NCBI GenBank assembly: GCA_963920525.1
Contig: OY986438.1
Span: 119,515,720 to 119,579,719, forward strand
Length of the DNA: 64,000 nt
Direction of reading: 5' to 3'
DNA from: Dichetophora obliterata
Lineage: Eukaryota > Arthropoda > Insecta > Diptera > Sciomyzidae
Part shown: positions 33,262 through 45,871 of the stretch, piece by piece
Numbering within the stretch: position 1 is the stretch's first letter
Layout: every line of letters starts with the position of its first letter
Made by a program: the position numbers and the translations under genes
The notes under the pieces: generated by a model
Seen by the model: the letters and a program-made list of their open reading frames with translations, nothing else
Database searches by the model: none
Told to the model about the DNA's origin: nothing

Positions 33262-35328
33262 TAATTTTGGGAAAATAAATAGTTTTGTCCATTTTGCAAA
33301 AGTTAAATATTTCAAAAATATTCTCTTAATTCAATTTCAGACTAATCGGATTAATATTTTTGGAGATAAATAACTTTTAATAGGAGTTTTTTATCTGCAT
33401 GCACAACGAAGTCAAAACTTTAAACCATGTTTTCGAAATCGGTGATCAGTGTAACTTTAGAACGGCTTTACTGATCAGTTTGACATTTTTTCTATTATTT
33501 TATACATAATTATCCTCCGGATGAAAAAGTATTTATTTTATGATTACTTTTTTTGCTGAAAAGAGAATTGAAATTTTAGTAAAATAAGCAATTTTAAATT
33601 TCAACATCCTCCATTTTTCAGAAAATCAAAACTTTTCAAATCCTTTCGTTCATCTGGAGCATTGTTTCATTAACTAATGATCCATGTTTTTTTCATATGA
33701 TCCAGTGACGAACAGCAGTGACCACCGTAAAATATTTTTTTTGACCCCTCGCAAATTTGCTGTATCAAAAACTAAGTAATCAAATATTTTGTAAAAAAAA
33801 AATATGTATATATATCTATATATTTCCATAAGATATATATCTTTCACGTCAAAAAAAAATTTGTAATTAATTATTTTAATAATTAAAAGCCCAAATAAAA
33901 TCCTAAACAAGGCTATTTTGAGTACGTTCCAGCTGGTTGAGCCCCCTTAAATGTAAAGGTCAGACGAACAGATTGTTTAACAAAAATTCATGTCGAAACT
34001 TTTATGTCTCTACAAAAAAAAAATTAATAATTTAAAAAAATACACTTATGAAAATGAAATGATTTAAGGAATTTATAATTTTTTAATTCTTTTGCGAAGC
34101 AGTATTTTAGTAAACGATATATCAATCAACGAGTCGGCGGGGACAATGCACATTTTCATATCTCACATCTGAAGAAGTAACTAACTTAATGACATATTTG
34201 TCTTGACTTGACTTGACTCGTCCTTGCGTTTGTTAATTAAATAATTGAATTGAAAAATTAAGCTTTTTTGGTTGGGTCTCAATGCGATATTTCCATTGTT
34301 TTTATCAAATATTAGTGCAGTTTGTTTGAGTACCGCTGCACTCTGTTGGCATGTGTGTTGGCTTACAGCTACAGCGCTGATAAGGATTTTTTATGTGCTA
34401 CAATTATTTATAAATAAAAGAAAAATAAAAACAAATTCATTGAACTCTAATACATATATAATAATTTCTTGCTGATACTGGCTAAATTGTTGTTGCACCA
34501 ACGTTATTCAGCGTTAATTGCAAACAGCACGTAATTATCAAATGCGGGCTGATATATTTTGGCGGGAGGTCACGTAGTACCAACTATTTTTGTTTTTGTA
34601 CTTTGGTTGCACTTTTCTGGAGCGACAACGATAAGCTCGAAATTTTAAGATTAATTTATATGAAGTGCATTATAAAATTGGCATACACGTTTTTTTTTTG
34701 TTCTTAGCACCCAGTCAATCGATAAAAATATGATTTCCACGGAATAATTTTATGACCAAAAGCTTATCGTTTTTTGTAAGAGTCGCAGTTTGATCATAAT
34801 GATAAAAGTTAAATCTTGAAACAAGCACTTATATATACGTATATATTTCAAAATCTATACCGCGATATGCTCTGACCACTCATATGAGCTTGACTCATTT
34901 GATTCCTTTATATACACCGATCGACTTATGATTGGAATCATGAAAAAACTCAATATATTATAATCAGTGTTTTCAACTTTTTTTGTATCAGACCAAATTA
35001 TGCAGACCGGAATTCTTTCCTGAAATTCTCAAAATATTTATCCCTTCATTTTCCAGTTGCAATTTCGGAAGTTGTGATTTCTAGAAGCAATCATACCATC
35101 ACTGTGCCTGAATTGCAGCCTGAACGTTTTCTGCTGGAAGTTTTGAAAAATATTTTAAAATTTTTTTTTTTTAAATCAATATGGACAACTTAGTGGCGGA
35201 GAACTACCGATAAACAGGACCATCGATAGCAACGTCGTAGATAAGCATTTCATAAGGGGAGAGGAGGGGTTTACTCAAGCAAAAAAAATATTTAGACTTT
35301 TCATTTTTCCTAGGCATTTCTGAACGTT
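33262..35328. other. AT-rich DNA, no gene recognised
   Basis: No transposon termini or conserved frames. At 35055-35160 the + strand reads ISRSNHTITVPELQPERFLL after a polypyrimidine-AG (TTTTCCAG near 35058), which could be an exon by chance or a remnant of one; no domain is assignable. Confidence 0.35.
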
Positions 35329-35331
35329 TAA

Positions 35332-37265
35332 GGGCCGTTTTATTCACTTTTTATAATTCGAGCTAACTTGAGCAGTTTTAATAACTTTTGTTAACTTGAC
35401 TTTTTGTACAACTTGCGAAGTTAAATATTTTAATTTCTCAAGTTAAAATTTCATTTCATTCAGTTCAAGTTGAAATTTTATGTATTGAAGTTAAGTCAAG
35501 TTATAAATACTTAAGTTATAAAACATCCCAGGGAATTTTTTGATATTTGATGGGGAAATGAGAAAATAAATTACTTTTATAACTTGCGAAATAGAAATTT
35601 GTTGATGTTGAAGGCAAGACAATGTCAAAAAAATATTTTGTTATTAAAATATATGTGTGCAGAATAAAAGAAAGTGATTTCCAAATAATGGGAAAAGATA
35701 AAGATGTGTTTTAATGCACTTCGTAAAATAACGAAGCATGCCTTATATGTAGTTTAATAAAAATATTTCTAAAAGACATGCGCTTACATGAACATTTTAA
35801 ATTAGTCTGTGTTATTTTGTCGTGTTTGATATTTTTATTTCTTATTTAAAACATTATATAGTTCTTTGGCAATCAAAAATATGGTGTTTATAATTTTATC
35901 TTTGTGTTTTGATAACAGAGGAGGATAAATTCGAGTCCTTCAAAATATGGTCGACGGTTAATCTGAGTTAATCGGCTAGACCAATTTTTAATTAGTTTTG
36001 TTTTATTTCGTTTATTAACATGTAAGCCATATATAATATTTTTTTTAAGAAATCGACTCTTGCTCCTTTTTTATTTATAAAAGAATAAGTTGATTTTTTT
36101 TAATAGTGGTCTAAAATGTATTGTGTTATTTTACGTTTCTCTTCGTCAAACTAATATTTACTAAATCGAACGAAAAAAGTTCCATTTTTGACTCAAATAG
36201 AGGTTTGTGGCTTGTAGGCTGCACGAGTATATGCACCTGCTCTGTTGAAATCCTTTCAATGATGCAAATTCAGTTGTTAAACATAAAAAGGTATATACAA
36301 AAATTTAGTTACTGAGTACTTTTTAGAAATTAAAAAGATTCATCAGAAATGGTGCCTTATTTTGGAATACCTTAATTTACTCTCTATGCACTACTACTTC
36401 TTGAAAATCGAGTGACCACCAAACTAAAATTGGCAAGCTTCATATTCCCTTCAACAAATGGCTGCAACTGTAAGAAGTTCCACGTTGTGAACTAATGCAC
36501 AAAAGTAGGTACCGAATATACATAATTGTGCACATAATAACAGCACTTTCATATTACTACACATCGAAGTTTCTTTTGGCCAACTAATGATTGGTATCTT
36601 TGGAGCTGACATCAATCAGCGGAAATTAAATTACGGATATAAAGTACAATTCAAGCCCTTGCAAGGACTTTGATCAATCCTCTTTTGATTGTGTTCTGCG
36701 TGTTATTAAATGTTTGAACACAAAGGATCAAGTACTAGATCAACAAGTAATGCCGACTCCGAACAGTTCGTGTTCTTAAGAAGCTTTACTTTGCAGTTAT
36801 TACTCTCTGAGGTTTATTTTATAATAATTTTTAATTGAATACAATAAACATTCTGTCTCAGAAGTGAATTAAACCCCTGCCACCACGGTTCTTAGCATAC
36901 AAAATTTTTAACAGTTAGCGGAACATAAATCTTTAATATTGTGCAAAAGAAAGTTGTGAACTGTATCAAATGTTTTTATAGTAAACATTTTTTTTGTCAC
37001 AGCACAAATGTGTGAAAACTTGTGAATGAAGCAAAAATCACAAGTTACATCAAATATCCCAAGTAAGAATTTATAACTGTCATATATTTGGAAGTTAGAT
37101 AAATCACAAGTTGACAAAAGTTATCAAACGAAAGTTATATCAAATCTTCAATATGTCAAAATATTTTTGAGAAATTCAAGTGAATAAAATGGAATAACTT
37201 TTGAAATCGAATAAATCCCAAAGTTATTCCAACTTCTCAAGTTAAAAAAGTGAATAAAACGGCCC
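35332..37265 (+). mobile_element. Harbinger-like non-coding element, copy B
   Basis: Termini GGGCCGTTTTATTCACTTTT and its inverse, with TAA on both sides (35329-35331 and 37266-37268), the 3-bp TWA duplication of PIF/Harbinger. The 1934 bp are uninterrupted and co-linear with copy A in the opposite orientation. AACTTGA/TCAAGTT words crowd both ends, suggesting subterminal binding sites. There is no transposase, so mobilisation would need another element. Confidence 0.85.
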
Positions 37266-37268
37266 TAA

Positions 37269-37926
37269 GAACTTTCCAAATTTCTTAACCGATTTCAACA
37301 ATCAAAGTTAAAACAGTTAATGACATTTTATTTATTCTAATTGCAGTCTTCCGTTCAAATCTTAATAATGAACGAACATTTCCGTCATTAACTTCAGGCT
37401 CTTTCATGAGTAGTTTTTGCCTACCGCAAAATATTTTTGATTGAATAAGAGGTACAAGCTTCGATCTCTAATCCTTAACTAATGTTGAGAGTCAAGTTTT
37501 TTGACAACATCATCCAATTTATAAATGGCTTTAATCTGCTTACCAAAGAGAACACAAACTGAACAAAACGCTCTAACTTCGTCTTCTGATTACGGGAGCC
37601 ATTTGCTCCTGGGCTGATTTTAACACGACCTTTCCCTACTAGATGTTAATAAAAACTTTTTCAATACAAAAGATCTCTCTTTATTTAAGACTTTAAAATA
37701 CAAATAATTCACTCCGATTTCTCGGATTAAAAATACCCCAAAAACCAACAAATTTAATTTTCGCCACTTGGTTTACCACTTTATGACTTAGTTACTGATC
37801 CGATTTTGGATATATTGTGCTTGTTGGAATGGTGAGAAAAGAAAATTTACAAGTTGTAGCGATGAACATTAAATTTATTGGTTTTTGTGGTTTTTTTTAA
37901 ACATTTTCTTAACCTAAAACCACAGT
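37269..37926. other. No gene recognised
   Basis: A minus-strand segment around 37560-37620 reads SEDEVRAFCSVCVLFGKQIK, which has transposon zinc-finger flavour but is too short and broken to assign. The rest is AT-rich. Confidence 0.3.
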
Positions 37927-39069
37927 CTGATATGCAGTGGCGTAACTAGCGGGAGATAGGGGAGGTAAACTACTCTCCTTACTTTTAAGAGTCGACCTAA
38001 TTGTTATTTTTTACTAAAATTTTTTAAAATATTGAATTTTATAAACAACAATTATGAACGCATCAAATCCAGTCGTACCTTTTATTGCCATTTTCATAAC
38101 AAAAATCAACGTTAGTCGGCTATTTAATTTTAATTTATACCCAAAACTATCTTCAGTCGGCCAATTCACTTTTAGTCGTACCTTAAACAAACTTCAGTCG
38201 GCCAACTCATTTTAAGTCAGCGTTGAATTGTTGTAAACGAATCCAGTGTTCCTTTGTGATAAAATGCAGAAAAAGTTCAGAAAAGTAGTACACATTTTGT
38301 TAAAAAAGTACGGAAATAGTAATGCATAGTAATGTAAAAGAGAGCGGTGGACCAAATAAAAAAAATGGACCATTTTTAGTCTAATTGTGCAACCGTGTGG
38401 GTCCTTGACAAAAAAAAAAACCGAAAAGGATATTTTTGTTTGAATAAATAGTAATGATTTTTATTTAAGATTTAAAAGATAAAATCAGATTACTATTTTT
38501 ATATCTGAGCAAAAACTTGAAAATCATAAAATAATGATTGATACTTAAGTTTTTGGATATAGCTTAATGATACCACTCCCTGATACAAATACCTTGTCAA
38601 AAAAGTTGAAAAAATAAGTGGAATAAAACAAGCCCAAATGAACAAAGGTTTACTCAGTCGCCACACATATTTACCTTTTTAAAACATAATACATTTTTGT
38701 AGAACTTTCTGTTATTGAAATTTTTAGCCAGAAATACCCAACATTTTTAATAAAAAAATTTAATGATCGAAATCGGCCAACATATTTAAAGAAATTTTCT
38801 AAGCTCAAGAACTCTGATGTAAAATCTTTAATTTCAAAGACTTAACATTTTAATTTAAATTATAATTTATAATAAATTATAATAAAAAACTTTTTATTAA
38901 TTATAATAAATAAATAAATAATGAATTTAAAAGATTTAGTCAAACTATTGAAAAAAGGTCCGTTTTAACTTTAAAACTCGAGATTATGGCAAAAAGAACA
39001 CCATTTTTAAATCTGCATTAAAAAAAAATTCATTTATTATAAAAGTATCGCTTTTTGTCATTGTTGATG

Positions 39070-39455
39070 TTTTAAACGAAATTTCCCAAAGCTTTAAGAA
39101 AACTGACAAGTCGACTCGAAATGCTGCATATTCGCTATCAAACTGACTCATTTCTGTGGACTTTATTTTATGTCTTGTTTTTATGAAAAAAGTGCAAGTA
39201 AATATGAAACTCCTGACTGAAGCCGTTGAGCTGAATATTTTAGATACTATGCAATTTATTTCTTGTACCCTTAAGTCATTAGAAAAATAAATTCGGACTC
39301 AGAAGGAACGGATAACCTAATTAGTAGAGCTGTTGCATTGTTAAAATATTTTAATGTTGATGCTGAAAAGGAATTCTCAATTCGCCATCGCAGTCGTTTT
39401 GCGCCGAAACGTTTGGATGATAACAATGCCAACGCGGCTTATTTTTCATAAACAA
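39070..39455 (+). pseudogene. hAT transposase relic (ZMYM1/DUF4371-like)
   Basis: In shifting + frames: KVQVNMKLLTEAVELNI, then DNLISRAVALLKYFNVDAEK and FSIRHRSRFAPKRLDDNN. The last motif is characteristic of a linker in a hAT subfamily with ZMYM1-like proteins. Most of the protein is missing or unreadable. Confidence 0.6.
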
Positions 39456-39855
39456 TGAATTTTTAAAACGAAAACGAAAATAAATTTTTAAATGCTGATT
39501 CGATAATGTTGAAATACTATTATATGATAGAGGGAACGGAATGAAAACTGCCTTTAAGGGATCTTCTTCACTTGAAAAAGATCGAAGGATTGAAAAGTGT
39601 TACTATATGTGGGTTAAACATTTCAGGATTTCTTAAAACGGTACCAAATATTAACGAAAAAGGCCGCTTGAGCTGAAACTCTTTTGCATTATATTTATTA
39701 TTGTAAAATCTCTAAGATTATTACCTACAATCATCTATAAAAACCTAAACTCTAATTTTTAGAGCGTTACAAATGTAAAAAATAGGGTAATTTTTCAATT
39801 TTTGTTTTGAGGTTTAGTTTAAACGTAATCTTATAGTTTCAAGTATTATCGTTTA

Positions 39856-40644
39856 CTTACTTACTTAGTTGACGCAACAACCGAATGTCGGTCTTGACCT
39901 CATCTAAGAATTTGCGCCAGCCATTTATGTCTTTTTCTTCCTGGCGCCAGTTAGAAATTCCAAGCTTCGTCAGGTTGTCCTCTACTTGGTCTTTCCAACG
40001 AAGATGCGGTCGTCCTCTTCTGCGTTGACCGCCGCTGGGTACCGAATCGAATGTTTTATTCACTGGAGCATCGTCTTTCATGCGCTGAACATGACCAAGC
40101 CAGCGAAGCCGCTCGATTTTAATGCGCTTGACTATGTCGATGTCAGCGTACAGCTCGTACAGTTCATCATTCCACCTTATTCGGTACTCGCCATTGACGC
40201 AGATTGGTCCGTAGATCTTACGAAGAATCTTTCTCTCGAATGCTCCTAAAGTCTTTTCATCTGAACTGCTCAGCGTCCAGGTTTGTGATGCATAGAGTAG
40301 GACGGGCATGATGAGCGATTTATAGAGCGTGATTTTCGTTCGTCGAGAGAGGGCTCTGCTTCTCAATTGCCTACTGAGCCCAAAGTAACACCTGTTGGCA
40401 AGAGTTATTCTTCGTTTGATCTCAATGCTGATGTCGTAGGTTGAGTTTGTGCTGGATCCCAGATAAACGAAGTCCTTCACAACCTCGAAGGAGGTATTGT
40501 CAACTGTAACGTGGGTTCCAAGACGCTGGGACTGTTTGTTTGTTGACACCAAGTATTTCGTCTTATCTGCATTCACTGCCACCCCCATTCACTTGACTCT
40601 TTTTCTAATCTGGAAAATGCTGCACTGACTTCGCGCGTGTGTAT
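39856..40644 (-). mobile_element. 5'-truncated non-LTR retrotransposon with (TAAG)n tail, second copy
   Basis: Same family as 11649-12392. The 3' end is marked by TAAG repeats on the minus strand at about 39856-39868. A 10-bp target duplication TTATCGTTTA flanks it (39846-39855 and 40645-40654). It is truncated in ORF2 after the reverse transcriptase. Confidence 0.85.
39857..40640 (-). pseudogene. Retrotransposon ORF2 C-terminal fragment, nearly open
   Basis: From 40588 to 39857 the frame is open for 243 residues with NADKTKYLVS, VYLGSSTNSTYD, RRTKITLYKSLIMPVLLYA, WLGHVQRMKDDA and RRGRPHLRWKDQVED. A frameshift near 40590 separates it from VSAAFSRLEKESSE upstream. It is much better preserved than the copy at 11.7 kb, so the insertion is probably younger. 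Confidence 0.8.
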
Positions 40645-41489
40645 TTATCGTTTAGATGAACTAAAAAAATTTTCATTTACCTGTTATAAAAGCTGAGAAA
40701 TCGTTGCCACCTTTTTGGATTCGAAAAATGATGTCCAAAATTGCGAAAAGCTAAGAGAGCAGATAAAAGGCCAAACCAAAACAAATTCAAAACATACTTA
40801 ATTATATGTATTTTGATGTACACACGTTTTTTTTCATCATTAAAAAAAGTTTTTAGTAAAAATAATTACAGAGTGTTTTTCCCCTCCCCCCTTAAGATTT
40901 ATTTATATTCATCGAACAGATGAGTAATTTTATATAATTCAACTCTATGTTGTATTTAAAAAATGTCAGGACTTCAGGGTATCCAGTCGGCCGAAATACA
41001 TTGACACCCCCAATCAAAATGGCCACGGTACGCCCCTGCTGATGTGTTGGCAGTCCTGGAATTTCACAATTTTTTCTAACTTAAATCAGAAATGTATTTT
41101 TAATTTACTGAAGTCATATCAAACAAGAAACATAGTTTTATCGATTTTTTTATTTTTATGTTCGAAATGCCAAAAACAGGCACTTGAAGCATTTTTGAAA
41201 AAAGTCAAGTTTAAGGTATACATGTCACAAGAAAAAATAGCAGCTTTTTCAAACATTTTTTTTAGATACAATAAGTTATTTTTTTTTAATTTATACAGGT
41301 TATAAATATAAAAAATACTTTATAAAAAATTGTTTATTTATAAAAAATTTTCTGGCTTTTTTATAGAGGACATTTTTTCATATCAAAATACATTGTTGCT
41401 CGTTTCTTTCATGTAGATTTTGAATCCTTTTAAGCCTGTATAACTTGAACAGTCTTAACCCTTTAAAGACGGGACAATTTCTTTTTAAT

Positions 41490-41850
41490 TTCGTAAGGAA
41501 AATTGGCTAATTTAGACCTCCTGATTACGAATATGGAAGAGATTTTTAAATTGGTCTACTAACTCGGCTAGATTCAGACGATGACTTATGGAATTATGAA
41601 TTGGTGAAACAAAAATTATAATAACAATCCAACATTTCAACCACTCAAGCAACAATCGCTGAGCCCGATATTGTGAGCATTTCTGATGAACATACCAAAG
41701 ACGACATTTGGGACTTTTTTGAGTAACATTGCAACAGAAGTTCATGGAATTCCTATTCAACTACGCCAACACCTTACACAACCACTAGCAAATTGTGAAT
41801 TAAACCAAAATCCATTTTTATTATGGGATACAATGTGAGTTGAGTTAGTT
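41490..41850 (+). pseudogene. Possible hAT transposase relic
   Basis: The + strand encodes SDDDLWNYELVKQK, then ISDEHTKDDIWDFFE and, after a stop, QLRQHLTQPLANCELNQNPF in a different frame. A KDDIWDFFD-like motif followed by a Leu-rich segment and NPFxxW is the layout just before the hATC domain. The domain itself is not found. Confidence 0.4.
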
Positions 41851-42415
41851 GAGTTGAACGCATGCATGTATTATCGCCAACCAATTATGCAACAGTCTTT
41901 TGCCAAAACATTTCAATATGTTAGTCTTTCTGCGTTCAATCGGTGAGGACATCTGGTTTGACAAATATAATATCGTAACATAATTTAAATTATTGAGCAA
42001 TCGTAATATAAGTGAAATGATTTACAATTCACTTTTATTTTTTTACAGAAGTGTTCCTTGAAATCTAGCCAAAAACTATTTAGTTAGTGAATTTAATTGT
42101 GAGCTTTAGGTCAAGTAAGTTTTTAAGAAGGCAACAACAACAACAACAACTCTGTATGGAGTCAATCACTTAGCTGACTAGACAGTCTGTTTCGGAAATC
42201 GCTACATTTCCTCTTCAGTAGTCTTTGAGAGAATTAAGCAGTGATCAACTTACTGTTAAAGCCGTATATGATTTCACACATGTTTAAACAAATTAGTAAG
42301 AGCTTTTCGTTCAAATCGGCTACCTAATCATATGACATTTATAAGAAGTAAGCTATTTATAGATCATAACCATCAACTCTATCAAGGTTGCCATCTGTTC
42401 TAGTTACTTCTTGTA

Positions 42416-42841
42416 GCTATGTTATGGTAGCGGTCATATGATCCCCGATCACGTCCTTTTTTACGCTCTTTTTTCGTTTGATGAGCTCAGTGGCATAACA
42501 TACATTGATGCTCACGGTCATATGATCCCTGAAAACTGATACACTTTTTGCTACTTTTAGTACTTTATCAATCGATAAGTGTTGCCGTTAAGCAGGTTTT
42601 ATTACTGCTTTCATATATTTCATACTAAAAGTGTACTATTTTCATACTAGAACAAAAATGTGAATAATTTCACAACGCAAAACTGCTTTGATCCCGTGAT
42701 TTGGTATGGACAACCGAATCATTTGGTGACCACGATGGTCAAAATATATTCCCTCGCTCACTTTCTCAAAATTCCCATTTACAAAGAAACAACAACAATG
42801 CATGACCGTGATGTGCCTATGACCGCCACCATAACATAGGC
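42416..42841. mobile_element. MITE with CTATGTTATGG termini
   Basis: GCTATGTTATGGTAGCGGTC at the left pairs with the inverse at 42821-42841 (two differences over about 22 bp). CGGTCATATGATCCC is repeated at 42431 and 42519. No coding capacity; target duplication not resolved. Confidence 0.5.
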
Positions 42842-43344
42842 ATTTTTTTTTCAAATATTCATTGGAGTTCGACAATTTGTCGAAATACACCATAGAATTG
42901 CAACGAGTTTTTTTTCTTTCGCTAGAAGCTAGTGTATTTTAACTGAAAGGTGGCTATTTTCGCAACCAAATGTTCAATTACTCATGTCTTTTAGATTATT
43001 TAGTTGGCATGATTTATTTAGTTCTATGTTTGTTTTCTCTTAATTTGTTTTTATCTTTTTTTAAATTATAAACTTTAATAAAACAAGTAACCTAAAAAAG
43101 TTTTATTAAAAAAAATATGTTTATTTGCAAATATGCATTGAGTTGAGGTTAGCACATTTTGAAATCCTTTATGCTCAGTGCATAAAAATGATGTAAGAGA
43201 TAATGGAAAAAATCGAAAAACCGATTTTAATCGATTATTTAGGCAAAAAATCGACTTAGAAAAAATCGTTCATTGAAATATTTTAAAAAATGACAGTACA
43301 GATTTTCAATATATTGGAACCGGTTTATAAGATCCTTAATTTTT

Positions 43345-43520
43345 TTTTCAGTGGTCCGACACCACGCCATGACATAGCACCCCAAAGCATAATGCTTCCT
43401 CCTCCATGCTTCAGTGTAGCTCGGGTGTACTTTGCATCGAACTCCTTTGACCTTGGACCTTTACACTCTATTTATTTTAGTTTTGTCTGAAAACAATACT
43501 CTCTTCCACAATCAAAAACT
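43345..43520 (-). pseudogene. Tc1-type transposase fragment
   Basis: On the minus strand the sequence reads WKRVLFSDKTKINRV, then a stop, then FDAKYTRATLKHGGGSIMLW and GAMSWRGVGP. This is the first catalytic Asp region and the GGGSxxxWG block of Tc1 transposases. It ends abruptly at about 43345. Not related to the 43665-45300 element, which has a different sequence. Confidence 0.75.
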
Positions 43521-43664
43521 ATCACCAAAAATCTCAGACAATAGAATTATATAATTTAAATTTTCTTTATGCGCATTCTAGACTCTTCTGTGTTTTTTTA
43601 TCCCCCTAGAATAAATCCTGCGGACGCCCATGTCTTCAAGTCAGCTTCTTCTGTTTTGTAAATA

Positions 43665-45300
43665 CTGTGAGCTTCAAAAGAAAGTAAACAATAATTTTTC
43701 GTTTAATTATTTTTGAATTTCGAAGCTACTGTTGACTTTCCATACAAAATAATATTACAGGGTACTATTGTACAATTTGAAGTTTTTCTACCAAAAAACG
43801 TTAAATAAAAATATGCGGCAAACTTTGCAGAAATCCCCCCAAAATGAAAATGCAGTAATTATTACGCGTCAAAAAAAGTAAACAGTGGCAACACTTACAA
43901 CGATTTTATTATAACAGTATTTTATAACCTTAAATTTTTTTAAAAATGTTGCTGATCAAGTGTTTCACTTTAGTAGAAACGTGTAAAGTTGCGTATTATC
44001 ACTTAAAAATAACTAAAAACGTGCAAAAGAAAAAAAATCTCACTATGGGAAAGCAAACATCATATGACACTAGAAAAATTAGAATTGACTTGAACAAAAA
44101 AGGTAGGAACCACTGCACAATAAAAAAATTATTGATAAATAAGCCAAACACCATCTGGTTGACGATTTGCCGAAATCTGGACGACCAAAGCGACTCACTG
44201 ACACAGAAGTTAGAGCTGCAGTAAGAGAAGTAAAAGCAAATCCGGCCTCAAGTGCAGTTAAAATAGCAGAAAACATAACGCAGATCTCAGGCAAACCAGT
44301 TAGCGCGAGTACGGTCAGGAGAGCACTCTACAAAAATGGTCTTCATAGAAGGAACCCACGCAAGAAGCCATACATATCTAAGGTGAATCAAGGCAAGCGG
44401 TTGGATTTTGCCAAAAAATACAAAAATGAGGCTTTAACTTTTTGGTAAAATATATTATACACTGAAGAAAGCAAATTCGAAATTTTTGGTGCAAAAAAGC
44501 CACTAAAAATATGGCGTACTAAAGGAGAAGCCTTCAATGAAAAGTGGGTTAGCAACACAGTTAAACACGGTGGAGGCTCAGTTATGGTTTGGGGCTGCAT
44601 GGCTGCATCAGGTGTCGGTAATCTTGTTTTTATTGACTCAACTATGAACAAATTGGATTATTTAGACATTTTGAATAACAATGTTGCCCCAGCGTCGAGA
44701 AACTTGGCTTGCCAGAAAACTGGATTTTTCAACAGGACAACGATCCAAAGCACACGTCTAAAATTATGAAGGAGTGGCTGCTGTACCGAACGCCTAAGAC
44801 GCTTGATCATCCGCCGCAGTCTCCGGACCTTAATCCGATCGAACATTTGTGGGAATACCTTGATAGAAAAATCAGACAGAGGGTAATTTCAAACAAGGAT
44901 GGTCTAAAGAAGGCTCTAATGGAAGAATGGAGCAAAATCTCTTCCGATGTAACAAGAAACCTTGTCCAATCGATGCCTAGGAGAATAAAAGAGGTTCTTA
45001 ATTCCAAAGGAAAACAAACCAAATATTAAACATCAAAAAAGTTCACTTTTTGTATCTACATTTTGTTACTTTATGGTTATTGTTTACTTTTTTTGACGCT
45101 TAAAATTTAGTCTTTTGTTATATGAAGTGAATTTTTTCTGGTTGCAGGCTGTTTTTGTTTTATCTTTATGTTAAGTTAGACTCTTAGTAAATAAAATGTT
45201 AATTTAAAATATTTACTTTTTAGTTTGTGTTATATACAAAAGTGTCATATTACTATTAATATGAGAAACTGAGGTGTTTACTTTCTTCTGACGCTCACAG
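43665..45300 (+). mobile_element. Tc1-like transposon with IR/DR ends
   Basis: The outer ends read CTGTGAGCTTCAAAAGAAAG and its near-inverse, flanked by TA (43663-43664, 45301-45302). A second copy of the motif, GCGTCAAAAAAAGTAAACA, lies about 200 bp inside each end (43867-43885 and 45079-45100, inverted). Two direct repeats in each inverted repeat is the IR/DR arrangement of Tc1 elements such as Minos-like and Sleeping Beauty-like families. Length 1636 bp. Confidence 0.85.
44045..45029 (+). pseudogene. Tc1-like (DD34E) transposase, broken
   Basis: Starts MGKQTSYDTRKIRIDLNKKG with a paired-like DNA-binding region; LPKSGRPKRLTD is the GRPR-type hook; SASTVRRALYKNGLH is the second helix-turn-helix. 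The first catalytic site reads YTEESKFEIFG with Glu in place of Asp. WIFQQDNDPKHTS has the second Asp and LNPIEHLWEYL the Glu, 34 residues apart. There is a frameshift near 44130, a stop at 44446-44448 and another frameshift near 44690. It cannot be active. Confidence 0.88.
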
Positions 45301-45472
45301 TATGTATATGCTAAACGCTTCCATTTGAATAAAAAATTAGTAGCTTACCTTTGTAGAAAAATATTACATATTATGACTACTGAGACTGGTATTTGTGACT
45401 TGCTGGACAATTAAAATATGTCCATATGTGTTAATAATTAGTTTATTTCATCACTTTTAATATCGAATATCC

Positions 45473-45871
45473 CTAGTGTATACTCTTTTTCAAATTAAGT
45501 TTTAACATGACCTCTAGTTTTAATGCAAATAAAAATGGGTCTTTTTTTATTTCTCTTAACAAATACTTATCATCTTTGGAGCTAAGTTTATTTTTATCTA
45601 CTGTACGATCTTTATTGCATATTCTCTTGTCTTGTTTATAATGCTTGATTATATCGTGCACTGTTGATTTACTTTTTAAGGCGATTTTTGAAATTTGTCG
45701 CTCGGCTTTTCCTTTCAAATTATAATCTATCACAATCTGTCTTTCTGCCAGTGTTGATTGATTCACTTGCGAGAAATGTTTATTTTTTAAGTTTTGCATT
45801 TGACTGAAGTTATTCCAACAGTAGTAAAAAGTTGTAAGCAGGAATAACGGTTTAAAGACCACAATTTGCAT
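45473..45871 (-). pseudogene. Tc1-type transposase N-terminal part
   Basis: Residues from about 41 on read LAERQIVIDYNLKGKAERQI and KSKSTVHDIIKHYKQDKRIC, the paired-like helix-turn-helix of a Tc1 transposase, then KLSSKDDKYLLREIKKDP, the start of the second helix-turn-helix. The frame ends after KSIH. The catalytic domain is missing. Confidence 0.7.

Larger units (their letters stand above)
37935..41038 (+). mobile_element. hAT element with decayed transposase and nested retrotransposon
   Basis: Ends CAGTGGCGTAACTAGC and, reverse-complemented, CAGGGGCGTACCGTGGC are typical hAT termini. Flanks CTGATATG (37927-37934) and CTGATGTG (41039-41046) form an 8-bp duplication with one mismatch. AGTCGGCC words repeat at 38115-38215 and again near the right end (40985), as subterminal motifs. 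A transposase relic lies at 39070-39455, and a 5'-truncated retrotransposon is inserted at 39856-40644. Confidence 0.75.

Noticed and set aside
33090..33910. Minus-strand frames around the G-run
   Set aside because: Low-complexity; the Pro run comes from the poly-G tract.
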